This document shows positions 1 to 8,311 of a stretch of DNA of 64,000 bases, one piece after another. The stretch is from the NCBI GenBank assembly GCA_050124835.1, contig JASFEM010000003.1, positions 1 through 64,000 of the forward strand, written 5' to 3'. The notes under the pieces are model-generated. The model was not told where the DNA came from. It did no database searches and worked only from the letters and a program-made list of their open reading frames with translations. The position numbers and the translations under genes are program-made. The stretch is from BM002 sp050124835. Lineage in GTDB: Bacteria; Desulfobacterota; Syntrophobacteria; BM002. The number at the start of each line of letters is the position of its first letter. Positions within the stretch are counted from its first letter, which is position 1.

Positions 1-1999
1 CAAAATCCACCTGAATTTCTGCCATTCGCCTTCTTTCAATAGCAATGAGAAAAGGCGGTTTGCTTACATCTCCCTCTGGATCTACAGATGCAGTCCCCGC
101 TACTCCGGGCAGATCCTGTATTGCCAAGATGGCATCACGGAGCATTGGACGCGATGTCACTCCCGGGTGCTGCAGAGCCTTCACCAGCAAGCGCATCGTA
201 TCGTAGGCTTGAGCCTCCGGATAGCCGGGCTTTTCACCAAAGGTGTCCTCATACCTTCGGACAAATTGACGGGTAAGAGGCAAACTGCTCTCAGGAAAGA
301 AACCATCTACAAAAACAGCGCCCTGCAGATAGGGAGCTGCCATCTCGATAAGCTTGGGAGAGTTCCACAGATTGGTCCCCATCAGTTTGATTCCGGTAAC
401 GTCATAATATGCAAGTTGGGGTGCGATGAGACCCACTTTTCCGTAACCGTCAGGGATAAATATCGCCTCGAAGTCTAAGATTGGCAAGGGCTCCTCTTCC
501 GGTAGTTCAGAGGCTTCTTCTGCCGGCTTCGCTGACAACCTCTCGGCAGCAGAAATCTGCCCGGTTTCGTACATGAGTTCGCTTTCAAGTCTAGGATAAT
601 AGAGCCCCACAAGTTTCTTGATCTGATCGGCAAAATCGGTCTGGGACGGCTCATAGGCTTCCACTCCTCGTACCTGACCCCCAAGTCGATCAAGTTCGTC
701 CCAAAATAGGTTCATCAGTCTTGTACCGTAGCCGTCATTGGGGTAGAGAATGGCAAAGCGTCTGTAGCCGAGTCCGAGCACTGCGTATTCCACCAGTGCC
801 TTTGTTTGTTGCTCATTGCTGAGAAAGTTACGAAACACAAAATTGCCAAGCTCGCTGACTCCCTCCTTCTGGGTAAGAGTAATGATAGGCACCCAGAGCT
901 TCTGTGCTTCCTCAGCGACCGCCTCGGCAGCCACGCGGCTTAGAGGCCCAATAATTGCGGCAACTCTATGGTTAAGCACCAGATCCCTTACTGCTGCCAC
1001 AGCCAAGTCTGCGTTGCCCCCACTATCCTTTATGACCAGCTTAATATCCGGACTTCCAGTAATCTGAACTTTAAGGTCCTGGGCGGCCATCACCAATCCA
1101 CGAAGCACCCTATCGCCATATGCTTGATAACGGCCACTGAGAGGCAGAACACAACCCACAGTGGTCATATCCACTTTGAGCCATTCCTCGACTCTTTCGG
1201 CCATTGTCCGCCAAGTTTCGGCCAGCGGATGCTCCGGCTGTTTCTCGATAAGTGCTTGAAGCTGTTGCTGAGCCATGACCAACTGCCCACTATCCATATC
1301 GATCTCCACCATGCGGGTCTGCAGTTGAAGACTTGGAAAACCAACTGGATAATGGGCAAGTAAGGCGAGCACCTGCTCCCGATCAACTTGATCGAGCGCG
1401 CCGTCCACTTTTTCTGTTAGGGCAGAATGTTTATCATCCCCGGCGAGCGAGTATGCCTTAACATACCACTTTACGGCCTCAGCGTATTTTTCCTGCGCCC
1501 CTTGGGCGTCACCTACAACTTCGGCCGCCTCGGCTCTCTGAGACTTTTTGGGCAAATAGGCCATGAGTGATCTTCCGGTCTCTACTGCGTCATTGTAACG
1601 CTCTAGCTTAACGTAGCACCGAAGCAGCCAGAGCCGGGCCTCGTCTCCCTCTGGTCTGATCGGAAACCGATTCATAACCTCTTCGAACCAGGACACAGCC
1701 TCGCCGTAACGTTCCATACGAAAGGCAATTTCGCCCTGCCGTAATAGCGCCTTTGCCGCCTCTGGACTTCTGGGAAATGCCATAGCCAGTTCACGATATT
1801 GCTGGGAGGCCTCCTCCAGATTACCTTGCTGGAAAGCTGCTTCCGCCCTTGCCAGCTGCTGTGGTGCTACCTTCCCATCCGCAGTGGACGGTGGTTCCGC
1901 CGCGATCTCTTTTTTAGCAGGTAACAAAGCGCAGCCAGCCAAAAGGAAAAGGATCAACCAGAGAGCAAATCCCCATATAATCTGTCTCCTTAACCTCAT
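1..1999 (-). CDS. LpoA-like lipoprotein: TPR region plus periplasmic-binding-protein domain (3' end cut by window)
   Basis: The frame is open from an ATG at 1999 to the window edge (about 666 codons visible). The N-terminus is a lipoprotein signal with lipobox LLAGC about 20 residues in, followed by helical repeats of TPR type (residues about 50-190). The rest is a type 1 periplasmic-binding-protein fold related to branched-chain amino acid binding proteins; the segment DFEAIFIPDGYGKVGLIAPQ, around nucleotides 415-475, is typical of the LpoA/YraM (LppC, penicillin-binding protein activator) group. LpoA-type lipoproteins sit in the outer membrane and stimulate PBP1A-type peptidoglycan synthases; that role here is inferred from the architecture. 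It lies downstream of dnaK but is separated from it by a strong terminator. No translation stop is visible, so the length is unknown. Confidence 0.85.
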   Translation of the reverse strand, partial: MRLRRQIIWGFALWLILFLLAGCALLPAKKEIAAEPPSTADGKVAPQQLARAEAAFQQGNLEEASQQYRELAMAFPRSPEAAKALLRQGEIAFRMERYGEAVSWFEEVMNRFPIRPEGDEARLWLLRCYVKLERYNDAVETGRSLMAYLPKKSQRAEAAEVVGDAQGAQEKYAEAVKWYVKAYSLAGDDKHSALTEKVDGALDQVDREQVLALLAHYPVGFPSLQLQTRMVEIDMDSGQLVMAQQQLQALIEKQPEHPLAETWRTMAERVEEWLKVDMTTVGCVLPLSGRYQAYGDRVLRGLVMAAQDLKVQITGSPDIKLVIKDSGGNADLAVAAVRDLVLNHRVAAIIGPLSRVAAEAVAEEAQKLWVPIITLTQKEGVSELGNFVFRNFLSNEQQTKALVEYAVLGLGYRRFAILYPNDGYGTRLMNLFWDELDRLGGQVRGVEAYEPSQTDFADQIKKLVGLYYPRLESELMYETGQISAAERLSAKPAEEASELPEEEPLPILDFEAIFIPDGYGKVGLIAPQLAYYDVTGIKLMGTNLWNSPKLIEMAAPYLQGAVFVDGFFPESSLPLTRQFVRRYEDTFGEKPGYPEAQAYDTMRLLVKALQHPGVTSRPMLRDAILAIQDLPGVAGTASVDPEGDVSKPPFLIAIERRRMAEIQVDF

Positions 2000-2036
2000 G
2001 CCGTCTTTCCTTTTTGAAGTCGTTGCTTGTAAAGCG

Positions 2037-2178
2037 CAGGAAACCATTTTTTATTTGTCATCTCGCATTGCGCATTCAGCATTCAGCATTTTTTATTTTG
2101 GTGAGATGCCATCCCGACTCTCATCCTTCAATCTGTAATGATCAATGTGAAATGAGAGATGAAAAATGAGAAATGAAA
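2037..2178. repeat. Degenerate word repeats between the LpoA-like gene and dnaK
   Basis: The gap contains back-to-back variants of CATTGCGCATTCAGCATT and then of GAAATGAGAAATGAAAAA. The units are 6-10 bp and drift from copy to copy. The same words recur in other gaps of this window (around 20080-20180 and 24200-24300). No gene is visible here. Confidence 0.6.
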
Positions 2179-2223
2179 AAGGGTGCTAATTTCTCCCGTA
2201 AGAGAGTATTTTTAGCACCCTTT
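2178..2223 (-). terminator. Rho-independent terminator of hrcA-grpE-dnaK
   Basis: The arms GGGTGCTAA (2181-2189) and TTAGCACCC (2212-2220), flanked by AAA and TTT, form a 12-bp stem. Read on the minus strand it is followed by a run of five T. It starts about 30 bp past the dnaK stop. No dnaJ gene follows dnaK. Confidence 0.85.
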
Positions 2224-2252
2224 CGTGGAATTAAGCAAGTCCCGATTGGCGG

Positions 2253-4169
2253 TTATTTTTTGTCCTCATCAACCTCTTCAAACTCAGCTTCCACCACCTC
2301 TTCGTCACTGCCGGCACCCTCGGCGGCAGCTTCTCCGGTTTGCTGCTGAGCATCCCCAGCCTGGGAAGCCTGCTGGTACATGGCCTCTGCTACCTTATGT
2401 GAGGCCTGCATCAGTTCTTCAGAAGCGCTTTTTATGGCTTCCACATCATCGCCCTCCATGGCAGTTTTCAGCCGCTGAGTGTGTTCTTCGATGTTCTGCT
2501 TGGTTCCAGCATCAACCTTATCACCCATCTCTGCCAGGGTTTTTTCAGTGTGGTATATCAGCGAGTCAGCGTTGTTTTTGGCCTCCACAAGATCCCTTTT
2601 CTTCTTGTCTTCTTCAGCGTGCATCTCCGCTTCCTTAATAGCTTCCTCAATCTCCTTTTCGCTCAAACCACTGGAAGCGGTGATCCGGATGGACTGCTCT
2701 TTACCAGTGCCGAGATCCTTGGCCGATACGTTCACAATACCATTAGCATCGATGTCGAAGGTCACCTCGATCTGCGGAACTCCCCTGGGCGCCGGGGGAA
2801 TACCCACTAACTCGAAGCGCCCCAGGGTCTTGTTGTTGGCAGCCATCTCCCTTTCACCCTGCAGCACGTGGATGGATACCGCCGGCTGATTATCGGCAGC
2901 GGTTGAGAAAATTTGACTCTTACGTGTAGGTATGGTGGTGTTCTTTTCGATGAGTTTAGTCAGTACCCCGCCCAAAGTCTCGATCCCCAAAGAGAGTGGG
3001 GTCACATCCAGCAGGAGCACGTCTTTAACGTCACCTTTGAGCACTCCAGCCTGTATTGCAGCACCCACAGCAACCACCTCATCAGGGTTGACGCCCTTGT
3101 GAAGCTCTTTGCCAAAAATCTCCTTTACCTTTTCTTGCACCCGAGGCATCCGGGTCATGCCACCCACCAAAATGACTTCATCAATGTCTGAAGGTGCCAG
3201 GCCCGCATCCTTGAGGGCGGTCTGCACAGGCGGTACCAATTTGTCGACTAGATCCGACACCAATGACTCCAATTTGGACCGAGACAACTTTATATTAAGA
3301 TGTTTTGGACCACTAGCATCAGCCGTGATGAATGGTAGATTAACATCCGTCTCCATGGAGGTGGAAAGCTCCATTTTCGCTTTTTCTGCTGCCTCCTTGA
3401 GCCGCTGCAAGGCCATTTTATCCCCGCGCAGATCAATTCCCTGGTCTTTGCGAAACTCGTCCGCAAGCCAATCAATGACTCGCTGGTCAAAGTCCTCGCC
3501 ACCCAAGTGGGTGTCACCGTTAGTAGCTTTCACCTCAAAGACGCCATCGCCTATCTCGAGTATGGAAATATCATAAGTGCCGCCGCCCAGGTCAAAGACG
3601 GCAATTTTCTCGTCCGCCTTTTTGTCGAGGCCATAAGCAAGCGAAGCTGCCGTGGGCTCATTAATGATTCTCATGACGTTCAGTCCGGCAATACGACCAG
3701 CATCTTTCGTGGCCTGCCGCTGACTGTCATTAAAGTAAGCTGGTACAGTTATTACAGCGTCCGTAACTTTTTCACCCAGATAGTCCTCTGCTGTTTGCTT
3801 CATCTTTTGCAGCACCATGGCCGAAATCTCTGCTGGGCTGTATTCTTTACCACGAATCTTAATGTGTGCATCGCCATTGTCCGCCTTTACGATCTCAAAG
3901 GGACAAATGGATATGTCGTGCTTTACCTCTGCAGATTCAAACTTCCTGCCGATTAATCGTTTCACCGCATAGACAGTATTCTCAGGATTTGTGATGGCCT
4001 GCCGTTTGGCCACCTGCCCCAATAGCCGTTCGCCGCCCTCGGTGAATGCGACAATTGAAGGGGTTGTGCGGCTCCCCTCGGCATTCGTGAGGACCTTGGC
4101 CTCTTTACCTTCCATCACCGCAACCACTGAGTTGGTGGTCCCCAGATCAATGCCGATTATCTTTCCCAT
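2253..4169 (-). CDS. dnaK: Molecular chaperone DnaK (Hsp70)
   Basis: 638 residues, the normal DnaK length. It begins MGKIIGIDLGTTNS, the phosphate-1 loop of the actin-like ATPase domain; AVFDLGGGTYD (phosphate 2) and EVILVGGMTRMP (adenosine site) follow. The DVTPLSLGIET linker region precedes the substrate-binding domain, and the C-terminal lid ends in the acidic tail EEVDEDKK. The ATG at 4169 is preceded by AAGGAGG. DnaK refolds proteins in the cytoplasm with GrpE and a J-protein. It is the third gene of hrcA-grpE-dnaK on the minus strand, 54 bp after grpE, and is closed by a terminator. The cognate dnaJ is not in this operon. Confidence 0.98.
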   Translation of the reverse strand: MGKIIGIDLGTTNSVVAVMEGKEAKVLTNAEGSRTTPSIVAFTEGGERLLGQVAKRQAITNPENTVYAVKRLIGRKFESAEVKHDISICPFEIVKADNGDAHIKIRGKEYSPAEISAMVLQKMKQTAEDYLGEKVTDAVITVPAYFNDSQRQATKDAGRIAGLNVMRIINEPTAASLAYGLDKKADEKIAVFDLGGGTYDISILEIGDGVFEVKATNGDTHLGGEDFDQRVIDWLADEFRKDQGIDLRGDKMALQRLKEAAEKAKMELSTSMETDVNLPFITADASGPKHLNIKLSRSKLESLVSDLVDKLVPPVQTALKDAGLAPSDIDEVILVGGMTRMPRVQEKVKEIFGKELHKGVNPDEVVAVGAAIQAGVLKGDVKDVLLLDVTPLSLGIETLGGVLTKLIEKNTTIPTRKSQIFSTAADNQPAVSIHVLQGEREMAANNKTLGRFELVGIPPAPRGVPQIEVTFDIDANGIVNVSAKDLGTGKEQSIRITASSGLSEKEIEEAIKEAEMHAEEDKKKRDLVEAKNNADSLIYHTEKTLAEMGDKVDAGTKQNIEEHTQRLKTAMEGDDVEAIKSASEELMQASHKVAEAMYQQASQAGDAQQQTGEAAAEGAGSDEEVVEAEFEEVDEDKK

Positions 4170-4223
4170 GCTTTCCTCCTTAATCTTTCACCCGAATAGG
4201 GTTTATTATCCTTACCGTTTTCA

Positions 4224-4937
4224 TCATGCCTTTTTGACTTTTATTTTTACCTCGCTTTTGTCAGCCTTATCCTCACCACCCGATTGTTTCCTTTCGGCAG
4301 TACCCGACATGGGTCCTGAGGGCTTGGAAACCACCACCATTGCCGGACGGAGCAGTCGGTCTTTTAGAGTGTAGCCCTTCTGTAGCTCCCTCACAACGAT
4401 ATTGCTGTCATAATCCGCTGTTTCCTCCTGCGAAACTGCCTCGTGATAGTTAGGATCAAAGGGTTGGCCCATTGCCTCTACTGCAGTGCAGCCGAATCTG
4501 GCCAGGGTATCGACGAAGCCCTTGAGCGTCATGTTCAGCCCCTCAAGAAGGCTGCCCTGATTGGACTCGGCTTGCGAATGGTCCAGGGCTCTCTCCAAAT
4601 TGTCAATGACTGGTAAGAGCTCCCTAATGAAGGATTCATTGGCATAGCGGGTCTGTTCTTCTTTTTCGCGTTGAAGTCGCTTCTTAAAGTTTTCCGCATC
4701 CGCAGCGGTGCGCAGCAGCCGTTCTTCAGCGTCATTGAGCTGTTCTTCCAAATCTTTATATTTAGCTAGTAGAGCGTCCCTGGTAGCAGAATCAGGGTTA
4801 AATTCCTCATCTTCGACAAATTCAACCTGTTGCTTGTCAACCCCATTCGCATTGCCGACCGAAATCTCTCGACTTTCTTTTCGTTGTTCTTCTTGGTTCT
4901 CCTCAGGCTTGTTTGTTTGATCCTTCTTTAAAACCAC
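4224..4937 (-). CDS. grpE: Nucleotide exchange factor GrpE
   Basis: 237 residues. An acidic, Gln/Glu-rich N-terminal tail (1-50) leads into a long coiled coil (about 55-120, LEEQLNDAEERLLRTAADAE) and then the C-terminal beta domain with the family signature around GQPFDPNYHEAVSQEE. GrpE releases ADP from DnaK. The start is GTG at 4937 with GGGAGG a few bases upstream, rather than ATG. It sits between hrcA (135 bp upstream) and dnaK (54 bp downstream) and is expected to share the CIRCE-controlled promoter. Confidence 0.95.
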   Translation of the reverse strand: MVLKKDQTNKPEENQEEQRKESREISVGNANGVDKQQVEFVEDEEFNPDSATRDALLAKYKDLEEQLNDAEERLLRTAADAENFKKRLQREKEEQTRYANESFIRELLPVIDNLERALDHSQAESNQGSLLEGLNMTLKGFVDTLARFGCTAVEAMGQPFDPNYHEAVSQEETADYDSNIVVRELQKGYTLKDRLLRPAMVVVSKPSGPMSGTAERKQSGGEDKADKSEVKIKVKKA

Positions 4938-5072
4938 CCGAGTTCCTCCCCTACTTTCATCACTTTTGTTAATAACGATTTGCGCTCAGTCAAGCCCCCA
5001 GCTACCGCTTAATAGCGAAACTCCCAAAAAACCAGGGAGTGCATCCATTTCTCGACCATCTAGACATTCTCG

Positions 5073-6116
5073 CTAGAAAGCCTCCTCCAACATTTTGCTC
5101 AGAAGCTTGGCGGTGTAGTCCACCAAGGGAATAATCCGAGAGTAATCCATTCTGGTCGGTCCCATCACGCCAAGAGTACCCAGAATTTCATTGCCGCTGG
5201 TGTATGGCGAGGTGATGAAGCTCACATTCTCCATATCCAGCAGTTCGCTCTCAGAGCCGATGAAAATGTTAACACCCTTACCCGCCATGCTTTTGTCCAG
5301 AAGGTCTATAATCTTACTCTTTTCCTCAAAGGCATTGAATATTCGCCGCATCTGCTCGACATCAGCAAATTCGGGATTATCCAACAGATTGGTTCTGCCG
5401 CCAATGTAAAGCTCGCTCTCTTCTATATTTTCGATTAGAGCCTGCTGACTCAATTCCAAGGCCTTAGCCAGCAATCTGTCGAAGAGCACCTTCTCTTTTT
5501 TCATCTCCTCCAACAACCGCATCTTTACCTGTTGCAGGGTAAGATCCTGCAGTAATCCATTGAGGTAACGGCTATATTTGTCCAATTCGTCTTGGGTAAT
5601 ACTCTCTTCCACATCGACGATTGTATTGTGGACAATGCCGGCCTTGGAAACCAGTATGGTTATGACGATATTTGGACGAAGCCGAATGAACTCTATCCTC
5701 TTAAAACCTATTTTCGACAATCGAGGAGTAAGTACGACACCGGCTTGTTTGGAAAAGGATGAAAGAACTTTGGAGGTCTCCTTTAGCAGGTCTTCCACTC
5801 GGGGCACCCCACCCTGGTAGGAACGCTTGATACGCTCTCGATCGGCTCCACTTAGTTGCTGGATTTTTACAATGGAATCTATGTAAACTCGGAGTCCGAG
5901 GTCGGTTGGCACCCTTCCCGCCGAAGTATGCGGCTGGAAAAGAAGCCCTAGTTCTTCCAGGTCTGCCATTACGTTGCGAACCGTTGCCGGGCTAACATTT
6001 AAACCATATCTTTTCGCTATAGCTCGAGAACCAACCGGTACGCCGCCCTGAATGTACTCAAGGATGACCGCCTCTAGTACACGCCGGGTTCTTTCTCCCT
6101 TTACCAATCCTGCCAT
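5073..6116 (-). CDS. hrcA: Heat-inducible transcription repressor HrcA
   Basis: About 347 residues from the chosen ATG at 6116. The N-terminal winged helix shows the family segments GVPVGSRAIAKRYGL and SPATVRNVMADLEELG, followed by HTSAGRVPTD; the C-terminal GAF-like dimerisation domain contains FIGSE and ILGTLGVMGPTRMDY. HrcA binds CIRCE and represses heat-shock genes, with GroEL normally acting as co-effector. An in-frame ATG at 6146 would give 357 residues, but it lies inside the CIRCE palindrome. The ATG at 6116 has AGAGGGA just upstream, leaves CIRCE wholly in the leader, and fits where HrcA proteins usually begin, so I prefer it. First gene of hrcA-grpE-dnaK. Confidence 0.95.
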   Translation of the reverse strand: MAGLVKGERTRRVLEAVILEYIQGGVPVGSRAIAKRYGLNVSPATVRNVMADLEELGLLFQPHTSAGRVPTDLGLRVYIDSIVKIQQLSGADRERIKRSYQGGVPRVEDLLKETSKVLSSFSKQAGVVLTPRLSKIGFKRIEFIRLRPNIVITILVSKAGIVHNTIVDVEESITQDELDKYSRYLNGLLQDLTLQQVKMRLLEEMKKEKVLFDRLLAKALELSQQALIENIEESELYIGGRTNLLDNPEFADVEQMRRIFNAFEEKSKIIDLLDKSMAGKGVNIFIGSESELLDMENVSFITSPYTSGNEILGTLGVMGPTRMDYSRIIPLVDYTAKLLSKMLEEAF

Positions 6117-6129
6117 GGCTTCCCTCTTA

Positions 6130-6156
6130 TTAGCACTCATCGTCATCGAGTGCTAA
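6130..6156. promoter_or_regulatory. CIRCE operator of hrcA-grpE-dnaK
   Basis: A perfect CIRCE: TTAGCACTC (6130-6138), nine spacer bases, GAGTGCTAA (6148-6156). It lies between the predicted -10 box and the hrcA Shine-Dalgarno, where HrcA binding would autoregulate the operon. Confidence 0.97.
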
Positions 6157-6159
6157 AGA

Positions 6160-6188
6160 AAGTTAGCAACGGTGTTCCCCTTTGTCAA
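6160..6188 (-). promoter_or_regulatory. Sigma-70-type promoter of hrcA-grpE-dnaK
   Basis: On the minus strand TTGACA (6188-6183), a 17-bp spacer, and TAACTT (6165-6160). CIRCE begins four bases downstream, so repressor and polymerase would compete. Confidence 0.8.
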
Positions 6189-6287
6189 GACTTAATTAAT
6201 AGCAGGAGTTACCAATTTTGTTGGTCTTTTTGAATTTGCTGAGATCATTATCCTCATAGCCGCTCGGGAAGGAATTGACCCAGAGGC

Positions 6288-6325
6288 AAAAAAAAACCGG
6301 CTGGACGGGGCCGCATCCAGCCGGT
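6288..6325 (-). terminator. Rho-independent terminator of the response-regulator transcript
   Basis: The arms ACCGGCTGGA (6296-6305) and TCCAGCCGGT (6316-6325) form a 10-bp GC-rich stem with a 10-base loop; on the minus strand nine T follow. It lies about 250 bp past the stop of the sigma-54 regulator and insulates it from hrcA. The bases 6326-6530 show no gene. Confidence 0.85.
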
Positions 6326-6530
6326 CATAATAAAGGAGAAAAAGAGTTGAAGAGTCAAGAAGGCAGGGTAGCCTATTATCATGCTGTCCTTACCGTCCTA
6401 GCTCACCATTGCTTTTAAGCAAATTTCTTGCCACATCTACCCCGCGCCCAGCAAATTTATATATTGTTGAAATAATTAATACTATTCTAAGTAGCTATAT
6501 ACTGCGGCACAGTCAAAATTGCCTTGTGAG

Positions 6531-6574
6531 GACTAATCCGGACATAATCCGGACATAATCCGGACATAATCCGA
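6531..6574. repeat. 12-bp tandem repeat after the regulator gene
   Basis: Three exact copies of a 12-bp unit (GGACATAATCCG frame) plus a shortened first copy. Each junction holds the palindrome TCCGGA, giving a palindrome every 12 bp. The array ends one base before the stop codon of the response regulator on the minus strand. Confidence 0.85.
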
Positions 6575-6575
6575 C

Positions 6576-8018
6576 CTATTTCAGGACGTATCTGGTACTC
6601 CTACCCTTACCGATTCTTGCTACCAGATCCATATTCACCAATTCACTTAGATCGCGGCGTGCATGACGATCAGAAATTTGATTAATTTTGATATAGTAAT
6701 CGTTAGTTATATATCCGTTCTTCTTTATAAAATTAATTGCCTTTACTTGGCGTTTGTTTAAGCCGAAATAGGGCAGCAGACCATCATCTTCAGTCAGATC
6801 TGAACCACTTTCGCTTGCCGTGGTTTGTTCACTAATGCCTGGAAGTTTTGTCTGAAATAGCTCCTCAGGCAAATCCTGAGGCCTGATTTCATCGCCGTCG
6901 CAGAGAATTACCGCGCGTTCGATGACATTTTCCAGTTCTCGGACATTACCTACCCAATCATACTGGTACATGTGCTTGAGCGCCTCTTGGCTGACACTTT
7001 TGACTTCCATTCCGTTGGCCTCGGCCACTTTTTCCAAAAAGTGGTGAACCAGTAGGGGTATGTCATCTCGCCTTTCCCTGAGAGGTGGAACCTTGATTTG
7101 AACGACTTTTAGACGATAATAAAGATCCTCCCTGAAGCGTCCGATCTCCACCTCACGGTGGAGATCACGGTTGGAGGCGGTTACCAACCTGGCGTCAACC
7201 TGTAAGGTAACGTTACCCCCTACCCTCTCAAATCGCATCTCCTGCAGTACTCTTAGCAACTTAACCTGAAGAGCGGGCGACATCTCCCCCACTTCGTCTA
7301 GAAACAGAGTTCCACCATGGGCCAATTCAAACCGTCCTTTCCGTTGGGTGACAGCCCCGGTAAAAGCGCCCCGTTCATGACCGAATAACTCGCTCTCCAA
7401 AAGTGATTCAGGTAAGGCCGAACAACTCACTGAAATGAATCGCTTATCACGTCTGGGGCTGTTAAAGTGAATAGCTTTTGCTATGAGTTCCTTGCCTGTT
7501 CCTGACTCACCGGTTATCAACACTGAGGCCCGAGTTTGTGCCACCTTCTCAATAACCTCATAAACGTTCCGCATGGCCTTGCTCTTGCCCACAATGTTGC
7601 CGAATTGGAAGCGCTCCTGTAATTGCTCACTAAGCAACCGATTTTCTTGCACCAATCTGTGCATTTCTATTGCTTTTCGGATCGTCAGCTTCAATTCTTC
7701 GTTCTTGAAAGGCTTGGTAATGTAATCGAATGCACCTCGCTTCATGGCCTCCACAGCCTTCTCAATGGTGGCGAACGCTGTCATCATAATCACCGGCAGG
7801 TCTGGTTCGCGACTGCGCAACTGGGCAAGAAACTCCATCCCATCCATACTAGGCATCTTCATATCGGTAATCACCAAGTCCAGATCATGGGTTGCCGCAA
7901 TCTCCAGGGCTTTGCTGGCACTATCACTGGTGATCACTTCATAACCAGAATCGACGAGAAGAGCCTCTAGCACCAGGAGATAGTTCTTTTCATCATCGAT
8001 GATAAGGATGGTTTCCAT
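6576..8018 (-). CDS. Sigma-54-dependent response regulator with atypical C-terminal winged helix
   Basis: 480 residues. Receiver domain at 1-120 with acidic pocket D8/D9, phospho-acceptor D52 (VITDMKMPSMDG) and K102. AAA+ sigma-54 activator domain at about 139-370: Walker A GESGTGKE (170-177), GAFTGA loop (217-222), Walker B around D241, and WVGNVRELENVIERAV near 355-370. It should activate sigma-54 RNA polymerase on phosphorylation. The oddity is the C-terminus: instead of a Fis-type helix-turn-helix, residues about 418-480 (GLNKRQVKAINFIKK to GRSTRYVLK) resemble the winged helix found at the C-terminus of RecG-like/AlbA-type ATP-binding proteins. The partner is the histidine kinase encoded upstream at 8312-9775. 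Confidence 0.93.
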   Translation of the reverse strand: METILIIDDEKNYLLVLEALLVDSGYEVITSDSASKALEIAATHDLDLVITDMKMPSMDGMEFLAQLRSREPDLPVIMMTAFATIEKAVEAMKRGAFDYITKPFKNEELKLTIRKAIEMHRLVQENRLLSEQLQERFQFGNIVGKSKAMRNVYEVIEKVAQTRASVLITGESGTGKELIAKAIHFNSPRRDKRFISVSCSALPESLLESELFGHERGAFTGAVTQRKGRFELAHGGTLFLDEVGEMSPALQVKLLRVLQEMRFERVGGNVTLQVDARLVTASNRDLHREVEIGRFREDLYYRLKVVQIKVPPLRERRDDIPLLVHHFLEKVAEANGMEVKSVSQEALKHMYQYDWVGNVRELENVIERAVILCDGDEIRPQDLPEELFQTKLPGISEQTTASESGSDLTEDDGLLPYFGLNKRQVKAINFIKKNGYITNDYYIKINQISDRHARRDLSELVNMDLVARIGKGRSTRYVLK

Positions 8019-8102
8019 CGTATCCTTCTATCTCCCCTGAACTCCGATTACGTCATATCAGGGATTTCCCACATGGCAACGCTGGGGACCGCCAAGGCGG
8101 GA

Positions 8103-8163
8103 GGGTTGTAAGTTATTAGTTATACGTTATTAGTTACACGTTGTTAGTTGTATGTTATTAGAT
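8103..8163. repeat. Degenerate word repeat between kinase and regulator genes
   Basis: Five drifting copies of a GTTATTAGTTATAC-like unit of 10-14 bp. It fills part of the 293-bp gap that separates the two-component genes, which would normally be adjacent. Confidence 0.7.
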
Positions 8164-8311
8164 TAATTTTTGATAATTATATCGGGTGAATCTCACTCGG
8201 TGTTTTTGGACAGAACGGCAATCCTCTGGTTTATTACTGGGTATCATTCAAGGTTTTCCTTATAAACTAAAGTTGCTCTGGCCGCTGTCTGCTTACAGCT
8301 GCGCCATGCGC

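Noticed and set aside
2253..4169. Long plus-strand frames antisense to dnaK
   Set aside because: They are shadows of the strong codon structure of dnaK and have no ribosome-binding sites.
6531..6574. Possible iteron origin
   Set aside because: Only three copies, no replication initiator gene, and adjacent genes are ordinary.
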